A stretch of DNA of 64,000 bases. Source: Flagellimonas nanhaiensis. GTDB lineage: Bacteria; Bacteroidota; Bacteroidia; Flavobacteriales; Flavobacteriaceae. A program made the translations under genes and the position numbers. This document shows, piece by piece, positions 27,581 to 36,022 of this stretch (positions within the stretch are counted from its first letter, which is position 1; each line of letters opens with the position of its first letter). Below the pieces are notes generated by a model. The model was not told the DNA's origin and did no database searches. It saw only the letters and a program-made list of their open reading frames with translations. The stretch is taken from assembly GCF_003382275.1 (NCBI RefSeq), contig NZ_QTJX01000008.1:1-64000 (forward strand). The letters run 5' to 3'.

Positions 27581-27611
27581 GGCCTAAATTCCGCTCTGTT
27601 CGGCCATTTGA
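27581..27611. repeat. 21-bp-spaced direct repeat upstream of susC
   Basis: GGCCTAAAT (27581-27589) and GGCCATTTG (27602-27610) start 21 bp apart and lie about 97-127 bp upstream of the susC start. The spacing and position match the repeat pair before the Oar-like gene, although the sequence similarity is limited. This is a candidate binding site for the divergent LytTR regulator. The rest of the 316-nt divergent region is AT-rich without other recognised elements. Confidence 0.35.
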
Positions 27612-27800
27612 CGAAATTCTGGTAGTTTTCCAAAGACAGGCTTCATTCTTTCTTTGGTTTACAATTTGATGTGAACAGCCATATAATGATTTAAAGCGTC
27701 AATTTTCTGATTTAAAAAAGCTTATACCTGATTTTAAGGCTCTGAACCAAATTTGCACTGACAGCGATATTTGTTACTTTTAAATCTCAAAAGGTTATGG

Positions 27801-28577
27801 ATGGCGGTGATTAAGACCATTATTGCAGACGATGAAATTTTAGCGACCAAGCGAGTAGAATTGCTTTTAAAAGACAACAAAAAGTTTGATCTTATTGGTT
27901 GCTATAACCAAGGGCAAGAGGCTATGGAAAAAATCAATGAGCTAAGGCCAGATTTGGTTTTTTTGGATATTAATTTCCCCAATATAACTGGTTTTGATAT
28001 AGTTAAAGGTCTTGAATACAATCCTATTTTCATTTTTGTTACGGCTTATGACAAACATGCCATAAAGGCTTTCGACGTTTTTGCTTTTGATTTTCTGGTA
28101 AAGCCTTTTAAGGATGAACGTTTTTTTAAAACGCTGTCAAAAGTTGAAGAATATTTCTCCAGAAAAAGTCCAGGATATGATGAAAAAGTATCCAAGCTGT
28201 TAGAATATTTAGAAAACAAGGAAAGTGCTAGAAGTGCAGATCAAAACTTGACCAAAATTCCAGTTAAGTTGGGCAATAAAATCAATCTGATAGCGACTTC
28301 CGAAATCAAATATATTTTGGCTTCCGGTTATTATTCGGAAATATACACCTTAAAGAAAAAATATGTGCTTCGGGAATCCATAACCAATCTTATCAAACAA
28401 TTGGAACATCAATCTTTTGCCAGAATACACCGCTCATCTATTGTCAACTTTGATTTTATAGAGGAACTGGTTTATTCCAATTATGGAGAGCTAGATGTTA
28501 AAATGGTTGACCATAATTTAATCAGGGTAAGTAAGGGATACAAAAAGACTTTCTTTTCAAAATTGGGGATAAATTAA
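27801..28577 (+). CDS. LytTR-family response regulator
   Basis: 258 aa. The receiver domain (about 3-120) has the acidic pair D10/D11, phosphoacceptor D56 in LVFLDINFP and the conserved Lys in LVKPF. The C-terminal LytTR DNA-binding domain (about 160-258) has IHRSSIVNFDFI and VSKGYKKTF. I chose ATG 27801 (MAVIKTII); an upstream in-frame TTG has no support. It is divergent from susC and is followed by a LytS-type kinase gene, its likely partner. Regulators of this class bind direct repeats with a two-turn spacing, and such repeats precede both nearby receptors. Confidence 0.92.
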   Translation: MAVIKTIIADDEILATKRVELLLKDNKKFDLIGCYNQGQEAMEKINELRPDLVFLDINFPNITGFDIVKGLEYNPIFIFVTAYDKHAIKAFDVFAFDFLVKPFKDERFFKTLSKVEEYFSRKSPGYDEKVSKLLEYLENKESARSADQNLTKIPVKLGNKINLIATSEIKYILASGYYSEIYTLKKKYVLRESITNLIKQLEHQSFARIHRSSIVNFDFIEELVYSNYGELDVKMVDHNLIRVSKGYKKTFFSKLGIN

Positions 28578-28600
28578 AAAGCCGACACAGGGCCGGCTTT
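28578..28600 (+). terminator. hairpin after the LytTR gene
   Basis: AAAGCCG (28578-28584) pairs with CGGCTTT (28594-28600) around a 9-nt loop. Only a short T-run follows, so it may be a weak terminator that lowers kinase expression relative to the regulator. The following 189 nt to the kinase start hold no clear gene. Confidence 0.5.
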
Positions 28601-28789
28601 AATAGCTAATTCAAAACAATTTAAAACTGAGAAATAATAAATTGTTATAGTAAATGTACCTGCCCCAAGCCCACGAAAAGGAACAAATGATCTGTGTCCC
28701 CTACTTTCTGATCTTAATGGAAGGTTTAATGATTTATGCTGTATAAAAGTTAGGGCCCGAAAACCCTCTTAACAAATACCAAATTCGTA

Positions 28790-29923
28790 ATGGCTGAAAT
28801 GCTCAATACAAAATCTGAAGGCTTTATAGAGAGAAAATTGGTGGTTTTACTTGCCTTGTTCTATACTGGGCTCACCATAATCTCAATGATCAAGACCATT
28901 TACTTGAAAGTATTTGTAGGACTACTGGGCTTTGTCACCTGGACCGATATTATTATTAGTATGATTTTGGAATGGATGGGTGTCATGGGGTTTGCCATTC
29001 TAATCAGTTATTTGATCAAGAGTCTTATCGAACGAAAAACTTCTTGGCGTTATATCATCCCCATACATCTTTTTTGTGCCCTGATTTTTGGGGCTTTAAT
29101 GACCTTCTTACATCAATTGGCAACTATAATAGATAACCTTCCGCACAGGAGGGGCTTTAACCTTGAGAGATTACGGTTTAATTTTATCCAATATTTTGAA
29201 TATAACCTACTGGTGTATTTCACCATAACCTTTATTATCTACACCTACTTTTATATTAAAAGTTCACTTGCGGAAAGCGAAAAAAAGAACATCATTCAGC
29301 AAAAGTTCCATGAGGCCAAAACTTTGGCTCTTCAGAACCAGCTTCATCCGCATTTTTTGTTCAACTCCCTGAATAGTGTTTCAGCCTTAATAGACATCGA
29401 CAAGGAAAAATCCAAAGACATGATTGCCGATATTAGCGAATATCTCTACAACACGGTCAATCTCCACGAACATAAACTCATTTCTTTGGAGCACGAACTG
29501 GAGTTATTGGATAAGTATCTCAATATTATTGAAACCCGTTTTCAGGCCCAATTGAGCATTAAAAAGGAAATACATTTGGAACCCAAAAGTATTCAGGTAC
29601 CTCCTCTTATCATACAACCTCTAGTGGAAAATGCTGTGAAACATGGATATTCTGCCACTCATCAGTCATTGATTGTTGAAATTGAAATATCCATTGACGA
29701 AAACAAATTATTGGTCATAGAGGTCAGGAACAATGGAACCCCATTGGATAAAAACCTGACGGAAATGAAGAAAAAAGGAACAGGAATAAAAAACATTGAT
29801 GAAAGGTTGAGGGCCATTTATGGGCAAGACTATCAATTGAATTGTTACAACGACATGGTTTCATCCAAAGTGGTATATCAAATCATTCTAATTCCGAATA
29901 TTGACGATCTAAATGAAAAGTGA
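28790..29923 (+). CDS. LytS-type sensor histidine kinase
   Basis: 377 aa. Four predicted membrane helices (about 17-37, 52-76, 88-112, 138-156) form the sensor part without a large outside domain. A short coiled linker leads to the His_kinase domain (PF06580 type) with H186 in LQNQLHPHFLFNS. The N box is PPLIIQPLVENAVKHG, followed by the G-rich KKKGTGIKNIDERL of the ATPase. Likely partner of the LytTR regulator upstream. The signal is unknown; few extracytoplasmic residues suggest a membrane-derived cue. Confidence 0.92.
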   Translation: MAEMLNTKSEGFIERKLVVLLALFYTGLTIISMIKTIYLKVFVGLLGFVTWTDIIISMILEWMGVMGFAILISYLIKSLIERKTSWRYIIPIHLFCALIFGALMTFLHQLATIIDNLPHRRGFNLERLRFNFIQYFEYNLLVYFTITFIIYTYFYIKSSLAESEKKNIIQQKFHEAKTLALQNQLHPHFLFNSLNSVSALIDIDKEKSKDMIADISEYLYNTVNLHEHKLISLEHELELLDKYLNIIETRFQAQLSIKKEIHLEPKSIQVPPLIIQPLVENAVKHGYSATHQSLIVEIEISIDENKLLVIEVRNNGTPLDKNLTEMKKKGTGIKNIDERLRAIYGQDYQLNCYNDMVSSKVVYQIILIPNIDDLNEK

Positions 29924-29954
29924 GGCAAAGACCTATCAATACTAAAAAGAGAGG

Positions 29955-31730
29955 TCAGTTTTCAATTTGGATAATTTGCCCTTCTCCATTAAGTTTTAAA
30001 AATTGAAGTGCTCGGACCCCCCCAAAGGTTACCTCGAAACCGGTAATGTCTTCTTTATCATCGCGAATAAACTCCACGCTATCGAAAAACCATTCATTAC
30101 CAATAAAATTATTGGAGTCCATGGGCCTCAGCTCAAAAGGTTCATGCCTTTGATGAAAAACCATGAATTTATGTCCTATCCAACGGATTTGATACATAGT
30201 CCCAAGTTCTTCACTATAATAATTTCCTTCATACTCAGGTCTATTCAATTTAACCCCATCTTTCAAAAGTACTTTTGATGCTATTCTTTTCTGAACTTTG
30301 TTTTTATATTCAAGACCTATCACCCTATAAAAGAAATCTCTTTTAAATACGATTTCAGTACCATTGGTTGAATCACCGTAAACGTCTATAGCTATCTTTT
30401 TTAAATGAAGTTCTTTGTCTAAATGTTTAACTAGTAAGTCATTCTGGTCAGCAACCACTTTAATGGTATCCCCTGAATCAAATAAATACCTGCCAATTAA
30501 ATCTTTGGTCTCTTCTCCATTATCCTCTAAAGAATACCTGTGTGTGCTTTCATCGGCTTTTTTATTGGGATTAATTATATCCTCCAAAAAGATATCTGCA
30601 ATGCTTTTGGCCATACTTCGTGGGTCAAATTCTTCAAAATTACCCAATACTACAACAGAAAAATCCAACTTGGGTATTCGTAAAACATGGGCCCTATAAC
30701 CCGCGTCTGCCCCACCATGCCAAAAGGACCTATATTTTTGATAGGTTCCGATAAACTGTCCAGAAGAGTAATTGGTTGCCTTACCGGAATTTAACTTTCC
30801 AGATTTTGTAAACTGTTGATTCATAAATGAATCTTCTTTCGATATTGTATTTAGATATGAGGCCCAAACACCAATGTCTTCTACATTTGAGAACATGCTG
30901 GTGGCGCCCACACTCGCATAGTTTAGGTTGCTTTTTTTGAATTCGCTGTTGCTGTCATGGTAATAAGAATAAACTCGATTTTTGACAATAGTCTCATGAT
31001 CTGAATAAAAGAAAGTATTGTGCATTTGTAAAGGTTCAAATACTTTATCGCGAGCAAAATCCGAAAATGATTTTCCCGATACCCGTTCAATAATTTCTGC
31101 CAACAACGTATATCCCGTATTGCAATACATGAAATCGTCTCCTGGAGAAAAATTGAGTTCTTTTTGCCGACCAATCATTCTCATAATTTGGTTTTGGGTA
31201 ATAACATCATCCAAGCGCCAACCCGCTATGGAAAGTAATATCCATTGATCTCTTAACCCACTGGTGTGGTCCATTAAATGCTTTATGGTAATAGTGGCAC
31301 CAAAGTCCGGCACCTCTGGCAAATAATCGCGAATATCATCTTCAAGAGCTAATTTACCTTGCTGATTCAATAATAGAATCAAATATGCTGTTACCTGTTT
31401 GGAAATGGAAGCAACATGAAAAATACTGTTCACATCGATGGGTATTCCATATTCAAGGTTTGCGCTACCATATCCCTTGGAAAATATAATGTCGCCCTTA
31501 ATGGTAACTGATAACGCCGCACCTGGTGTATCCGTGGTAAGATTGGCAAATAGGCTATCTACTCTCTTTTCATACTGTTGTCCAACGTTTCTGGTGCCCT
31601 TTGATTCTTCACTTCTTTGAAGACGCTGAGAGTTTAGTATATGTGTGCCTACAGTTACTAGTGCAAGAACCAAGAAAAACCTTATGCGTGATGATTTGTT
31701 TAAATCCTGAGTTATTATTTCAAAATTCAT
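29955..31730 (-). CDS. serine hydrolase, class-C beta-lactamase-like
   Basis: 591 aa from ATG 31730 with an uncleaved or late signal sequence (IRFFLVLALVTVGTHILNSQ). Penicillin-binding-type domain: SISK (Ser108, Lys111), YCN (Tyr202 to Asn204) and the C-terminal HGG in FWHGGADAG replacing KTG. A further domain of about 190 residues follows, like the C-terminal lipocalin-like parts of bacterial esterases. Such proteins are usually peptidases or esterases and not antibiotic resistance genes. Convergent with the kinase gene (31-nt gap). Confidence 0.85.
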   Translation of the reverse strand: MNFEIITQDLNKSSRIRFFLVLALVTVGTHILNSQRLQRSEESKGTRNVGQQYEKRVDSLFANLTTDTPGAALSVTIKGDIIFSKGYGSANLEYGIPIDVNSIFHVASISKQVTAYLILLLNQQGKLALEDDIRDYLPEVPDFGATITIKHLMDHTSGLRDQWILLSIAGWRLDDVITQNQIMRMIGRQKELNFSPGDDFMYCNTGYTLLAEIIERVSGKSFSDFARDKVFEPLQMHNTFFYSDHETIVKNRVYSYYHDSNSEFKKSNLNYASVGATSMFSNVEDIGVWASYLNTISKEDSFMNQQFTKSGKLNSGKATNYSSGQFIGTYQKYRSFWHGGADAGYRAHVLRIPKLDFSVVVLGNFEEFDPRSMAKSIADIFLEDIINPNKKADESTHRYSLEDNGEETKDLIGRYLFDSGDTIKVVADQNDLLVKHLDKELHLKKIAIDVYGDSTNGTEIVFKRDFFYRVIGLEYKNKVQKRIASKVLLKDGVKLNRPEYEGNYYSEELGTMYQIRWIGHKFMVFHQRHEPFELRPMDSNNFIGNEWFFDSVEFIRDDKEDITGFEVTFGGVRALQFLKLNGEGQIIQIEN

Positions 31731-32040
31731 TTGGTAAGAAATATATTCTTGTTTTTTTAGCTTCGACGCTTCCATGCATTGAAAGATGTCATTTTTTGCC
31801 GCACCGGATTTTATATTTAAGAAACGGAAGGCCAATCCTTTAAAGGTAATATATCGAACAGCAGGGGTAGATCAAATGATTTGGAGTATCAAAAAACTGA
31901 TTTAAGCGACCAATAGCAGAGGCATAAAGGGTATGATCAAAATTCTGTTCACCAATCTTTATAGTGGGCAAAATATCTATCCGTGAAAGAGCTAACTTTT
32001 TGAAAAATCCAAAAAACTTTTCAAAAGATAAATTTATGTC

Positions 32041-32048
32041 GATATTTG
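32041..32048 (+). promoter_or_regulatory. -7 element of tRNA-Leu
   Basis: GATATTTG is one mismatch from TAnnTTTG and is followed by GCGGTCCGCTAAC, similar to the GCACCCGCTTAAC start region of the tRNA-Lys transcript. The tRNA begins 52 nt downstream, about the same leader length as for tRNA-Lys (35 nt). From 31731 to this point the 310-nt gap shows no gene. Confidence 0.45.
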
Positions 32049-32100
32049 CGGTCCGCTAACAAATACTTGTGTTTGCGGCAATATTTAATAAAATCCAATA

Positions 32101-32184
32101 GCCCACGTGGTGGAATTGGTAGACACGCTACCTTGAGGGGGTAGTGTTCGAAAGGACGTGCTGGTTCGACTCCAGTCGTGGGCA
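32101..32184 (+). tRNA. tRNA-Leu (anticodon GAG)
   Basis: An 84-nt class II tRNA: acceptor GCCCACG with CGTGGGC, D-loop GGTGGAATTGGTAGACACG, anticodon stem CTACC/GGTAG with loop TTGAGGG giving GAG, a long variable arm (TGTTCGAAAGGACG) typical of tRNA-Leu, and the T-arm CTGGTTCGACTCCAG. Discriminator A at 32184; CCA not encoded. Confidence 0.97.
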
Positions 32185-32185
32185 C

Positions 32186-32212
32186 AAAACCGCAATTAAT
32201 TGCGGTTTTTTT
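32186..32212 (+). terminator. terminator of tRNA-Leu
   Basis: AACCGCAATT (32188-32197) and AATTGCGGTT (32198-32207) form a perfect palindrome, extended by A:T pairs and followed by a T-run. Confidence 0.9.
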
Positions 32213-32327
32213 GTTTTATAGGTCCAAACACAAAGAATTATTCCAGAAAAACTCTCATAATCAGCACTTTTTATTAAAACTAGCTTAAATTTTTGAAAGA
32301 TTCATTAGGTAATCATCTTTAAAAGTG

Positions 32328-32354
32328 TAAATTTGTTTAACGTTTATGCTTAAA
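32328..32354 (+). promoter_or_regulatory. promoter and possible operator of the carH-like gene
   Basis: TAAATTTG (32328-32335) is a full -7 match; TTAG (32305-32308), 19 nt before it, is a poor -33 element. Immediately after the -7 box lies the inverted repeat TTTAA (32336-32340) and TTAAA (32350-32354). It covers the likely transcription start and would suit autorepression by the MerR-type protein. The start codon is at 32357. Confidence 0.45.
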
Positions 32355-32356
32355 AG

Positions 32357-33256
32357 ATGAACAATGTAAAAAAATCCTTCAGCATCAGAGATATGGAAAA
32401 TCTCTCTGGAATCAAGGCGCATACCATAAGAATCTGGGAAAAGAGGTACAATCTGTTCGCTCCGGAAAGAACGACCACAAACATACGAACCTATAATCTG
32501 GGAAGCTTACAAAAGCTTTTGAACATTACTCTGCTCTACAATAACGGTTACAAAATTTCCAAAATAGCAAAACTGGATGAATCGCAGATACCGGTATTGG
32601 TCAGGGAAATTGTATCCACCAATAGTGAGAAAGGTCACGCCATAAATGCTTTTAAACTGGCAATGGTAAATTTTGACCAGGCGCTATTTTTAAATACTTA
32701 CAATAGTCTTTTGGCTGAGAGGTCGTTCAGGGAAATCTTCAATGAGGTTCTTATTCCATTGTTGAATGAATTAGGGCTGCTCTGGCAAACAGATACCATT
32801 AGCCCTGCTCATGAGCACTTTATTACGCATTTGATCAAACAAAAAATATACATCAATACAGAAAAGCTCCAAATACTGGAACCCACAAAAAAGGATAAAG
32901 TTTTTGCGCTGTTTCTTCCAGAGAACGAGATTCATGAAATTGGTTTGTTGTACATAAACTATGAGATTACCCTTAGAGGGTATAAATCGATTTATCTTGG
33001 CCAGACCATGCCCATTGAAAATTTGGTAGACTTACTGAAGTATTATGACAATGTTCACTTTGTATCCTACTTCACTGTATCACCAACCAAGGACGACCTA
33101 AATCAATACTTCAATGAATTTTCCAGAACCCTTAATTTTTCTGGAAATTCCAAACTATATGTTTTGGGCCACCAAATACAGCATATCAAGAAGGAAGAAC
33201 TTCCATCAAGTATCAAAGTTTTTAATTCAATAGAACATCTTTTAGACACCGTTTGA
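32357..33256 (+). CDS. MerR-family regulator, CarH/LitR-like B12 photoreceptor type
   Basis: 299 aa. The MerR helix-turn-helix (about 7-75) contains FSIRDMENLSGIKAHTIRIWEKRY. The next region (about 95-170) is the four-helix cap of B12-binding regulators with W143 and E153-H154 in LLWQTDTISPAHEHF. The Trp to Glu-His spacing equals that of W131/E141/H142 in Thermus CarH. H193 in EIHEIG fits the lower cobalt ligand, so a cobalamin-binding domain (about 180-299) is likely. CarH represses carotenoid genes in the dark. Here the gene is followed after 13 nt by crtI, so light-controlled zeaxanthin-type pigment synthesis is a strong inference. Confidence 0.85.
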   Translation: MNNVKKSFSIRDMENLSGIKAHTIRIWEKRYNLFAPERTTTNIRTYNLGSLQKLLNITLLYNNGYKISKIAKLDESQIPVLVREIVSTNSEKGHAINAFKLAMVNFDQALFLNTYNSLLAERSFREIFNEVLIPLLNELGLLWQTDTISPAHEHFITHLIKQKIYINTEKLQILEPTKKDKVFALFLPENEIHEIGLLYINYEITLRGYKSIYLGQTMPIENLVDLLKYYDNVHFVSYFTVSPTKDDLNQYFNEFSRTLNFSGNSKLYVLGHQIQHIKKEELPSSIKVFNSIEHLLDTV

Positions 33257-33269
33257 TGTCTTAGAAGTA

Positions 33270-34724
33270 ATGAAAAAAGTCATTGTCATAGGGTCTGGAT
33301 TCTCATCATTGTCAGCTTCATGCTACCTGGCAAAGGCTGGATATGATGTTGAAATTTTTGAAAAGAACAGCACTGTTGGAGGCAGAGCAAGGCAATTGGT
33401 AAGGGACGGGTTTACCTTTGATATTGGACCGAGTTGGTATTGGATGCCGGACATTTTTGAGAATTTCTTTTCGTTTTTCGGAAAAAAGACCTCTGATTAT
33501 TATGAGTTGGAAAAACTTGACCCGGCTTATAGAATATTCTTTAAGGACGATACCATTACCATTGGTGATTGTATGGACAAAATATGTGAAGAGTTCGAGA
33601 GAATTGAATCCGGAAGTGGAGTTCATCTCAAACGGTTTATAGGAAAGGCTCAAGAGAACTATAACATTGCCATTAACAAAGTGGTCCTTAAACCCGGATT
33701 ATCTCCGTTTGAATTGGTCACTAAGGATACCGTCCTAAGAGTGGACCGTTTCTTCAAGACCATTAGCCAGGAGGTCAGAAAACAATTTAAAAATCCAAAA
33801 TTGGTGTCCACCTTGGAGTTTCCTGTACTCTTTTTGGGAGCTAAGCCCAGTAAAACCCCATCATTTTACAGTTTTATGAATTTTGCGGATTTTGGATTGG
33901 GCACCTGGCATCCAAAAGGCGGAATGTACGAAATCATCAAGGCCATGAAGAGTTTAGCCGAAGAACTCGGTGTTAAAATACATACCGAGAGTCCGGTTAC
34001 TAAAATCTTGGTTTCCGAAGGAAACGTCAAGGGTATTGAAAGTTTGAATAAAAATCACTTAAGTGATTTTGTGGTAAGCGGAGCCGATTATCATCATTCT
34101 GAAACTCTTTTGGACGAGAAGTACAGACAATATTCAGAAAAATATTGGGAAAAGAAAGTATACGCCCCTTCATCGCTGCTGTTCTATATTGGATTCAACA
34201 AAAAATTCGAAAATATTGAACACCACAATCTGTTTTTTGATACGGATTTTGAAAAACATGCACAGGAAATTTATGACCGTCCCCAATGGCCTTCCGACCC
34301 TCTCTTTTATGCCAATTTTCCTTCGGTTACGGATGAATCCATGGCACCTAAAGGATGTGAGACCGGATTTTTTCTAGTTCCGATTGCTCCAGGATTGGAT
34401 GATACCCCAGAATTGAGGGAGCAATATTTTGATATTGTGATGGATAGATTCGAACAGCTAACGGAACAATCAGTCAAAAAATCCATTATCTTTAAAGAGA
34501 GCTTTTGTGTAAACGATTTCATAGACCAATATAATTCCTATAAAGGCAATGCCTATGGCATGGCCAATACTTTGAGCCAAACGGCTTTTTTACGACCTAA
34601 CCTAAAAAGTGACAAAGTTAAAAACCTGTTTTTTACAGGGCAGTTGACAGTTCCTGGACCCGGTGTACCGCCATCCTTGATTTCCGGAAAACTGGTATCC
34701 GAACTGATTCTAAAAAAAACTTAA
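33270..34724 (+). CDS. crtI: phytoene desaturase
   Basis: FAD-dependent desaturase converting phytoene to lycopene, 484 aa. N-terminal dinucleotide-binding motif VIVIGSGFSSLSASCYLAKAG and GGRARQ; the C-terminal signature is FFTGQLTVPGPGVPPSLISGK. Membrane-associated. Second gene of the carH-like-crtI-crtB-crtZ operon with 13-nt and 4-nt spacers. No frameshift or missing motif is visible. Confidence 0.95.
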   Translation: MKKVIVIGSGFSSLSASCYLAKAGYDVEIFEKNSTVGGRARQLVRDGFTFDIGPSWYWMPDIFENFFSFFGKKTSDYYELEKLDPAYRIFFKDDTITIGDCMDKICEEFERIESGSGVHLKRFIGKAQENYNIAINKVVLKPGLSPFELVTKDTVLRVDRFFKTISQEVRKQFKNPKLVSTLEFPVLFLGAKPSKTPSFYSFMNFADFGLGTWHPKGGMYEIIKAMKSLAEELGVKIHTESPVTKILVSEGNVKGIESLNKNHLSDFVVSGADYHHSETLLDEKYRQYSEKYWEKKVYAPSSLLFYIGFNKKFENIEHHNLFFDTDFEKHAQEIYDRPQWPSDPLFYANFPSVTDESMAPKGCETGFFLVPIAPGLDDTPELREQYFDIVMDRFEQLTEQSVKKSIIFKESFCVNDFIDQYNSYKGNAYGMANTLSQTAFLRPNLKSDKVKNLFFTGQLTVPGPGVPPSLISGKLVSELILKKT

Positions 34725-34728
34725 GCAC

Positions 34729-35568
34729 ATGAAAACAATTTTTGACCAAGTATCCTACAATTGCAGTAAGATCGTCACAAAGTCGTACAGTACATCTTTT
34801 GCCCTTGCCACCAAAATGTTGGCTCCATCCATACGTTCACACATTTATAATATTTATGGGTTTGTGCGTTGTGCCGATGAGATTGTGGATACTTTTCACG
34901 ATTATGATAAGGAAAAGCTCTTTGAAAACTTTGAGAAATCCCTGGATGATGCGCTTGCCAATAAAATAAGCTTAAATCCAATCCTTAACTCGTTTCAGCA
35001 CACCTATCATAAATATGACATTCCTTATCATCTGGTGGAATCGTTTATGAAAAGTATGCGCATGGATCTTACCAAAAAGGAATACCTCACCTATGATGAA
35101 TACAAAGAATACATCTATGGTTCCGCTGATGTGGTGGGACTTATGTGTCTCTGCGTATTTGTTAACGGTGACAAAGAGAAATATGAAGAATTGAAGGAAT
35201 CTGCCATGGCTTTGGGCTCTGCGTTTCAAAAAGTCAATTTCCTAAGGGATTTAAAAGCGGATTATGAAGAGTTGAACCGAACGTATTTCCCCAATACCAA
35301 TTTAACGGAACTAGACGAAGTTTCTAAAAAAAGGATTGTAGACGAAATCCAGGCAGATTTCGCCCTTGGTTATTCAGGAATAGTAAAATTACCAGAACAA
35401 GCCAAGTTTGGGGTTTATACAGCGTATCGTTATTATAAAAAACTGCTTCAGAAATTGCAGAGCACGCCTCCCTTGGAGATTAAAAATGCCCGAATCCGTG
35501 TCCCAAACTATCAAAAATTTGGACTTTTGGCTCATTCATATCTTAACTATAAACTACAACTGGTCTAA
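34729..35568 (+). CDS. crtB: phytoene synthase
   Basis: Condenses two geranylgeranyl diphosphates to phytoene. 279 aa. Squalene/phytoene synthase motifs: STSFALATK, the first Asp-rich motif RCADEIVD and the second in GSAFQKVNFLRDLKADYEE, which is the DxxxD magnesium site. SADVVGLMC also fits. The ATG lies 4 nt after crtI and the gene ends in TAAATG with crtZ. Confidence 0.95.
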   Translation: MKTIFDQVSYNCSKIVTKSYSTSFALATKMLAPSIRSHIYNIYGFVRCADEIVDTFHDYDKEKLFENFEKSLDDALANKISLNPILNSFQHTYHKYDIPYHLVESFMKSMRMDLTKKEYLTYDEYKEYIYGSADVVGLMCLCVFVNGDKEKYEELKESAMALGSAFQKVNFLRDLKADYEELNRTYFPNTNLTELDEVSKKRIVDEIQADFALGYSGIVKLPEQAKFGVYTAYRYYKKLLQKLQSTPPLEIKNARIRVPNYQKFGLLAHSYLNYKLQLV

Positions 35569-36018
35569 ATGAAAATAGCCCTCTGGATAATTATTTTTCT
35601 AGGAACTTTCTGCTTCATGGAGTTCATGGCCTGGTTTACCCATAAATATGTGATGCATGGCTTTCTATGGTCTCTTCACAAGGACCACCATAAAAAGGAC
35701 CATGATTCATGGTTTGAACGTAATGATGCCTTTTTTCTGTTTTATGCCGTAATCAGCATGACCCTTTTCTTTTTGGCCAATTATACCTCCTTTTGGTATG
35801 GATGGCCCCTTGGTCTCGGTATTTTGGTTTATGGAATTGCCTATTTTTTGGTCCATGATATTTTTATCCATCAACGTTTCAAGTTATTCCGAAATGCCAA
35901 TAATTGGTATGCTAGAGGCGTAAGAAGGGCGCACAAAATCCATCATAAACATCTTGGGAAGAAAGACGGAGAATGCTTTGGTATGTTGGTGGTTCCCTTT
36001 AAATACTTCAAAAAGTAA
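35569..36018 (+). CDS. crtZ: beta-carotene hydroxylase
   Basis: Di-iron membrane hydroxylase forming zeaxanthin from beta-carotene, 149 aa. Histidine boxes: HKYVMH, HKDHHKKDH, HDIFIH and HKIHHKH, separated by hydrophobic helices, as in CrtZ/fatty-acid-hydroxylase-type proteins. Its ATG directly follows the crtB stop. No lycopene cyclase gene is present in the cluster, although beta-carotene is the substrate, so crtY must be elsewhere. Ends 4 nt from the convergent tlpA-like gene. Confidence 0.93.
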   Translation: MKIALWIIIFLGTFCFMEFMAWFTHKYVMHGFLWSLHKDHHKKDHDSWFERNDAFFLFYAVISMTLFFLANYTSFWYGWPLGLGILVYGIAYFLVHDIFIHQRFKLFRNANNWYARGVRRAHKIHHKHLGKKDGECFGMLVVPFKYFKK

Positions 36019-36022
36019 TAGT

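Noticed and set aside
28654..28746. 30-codon open frame between the LytTR and kinase genes
   Set aside because: It begins with ATG and has a hydrophobic end, but length and composition give no support beyond chance and I see no ribosome-binding feature.
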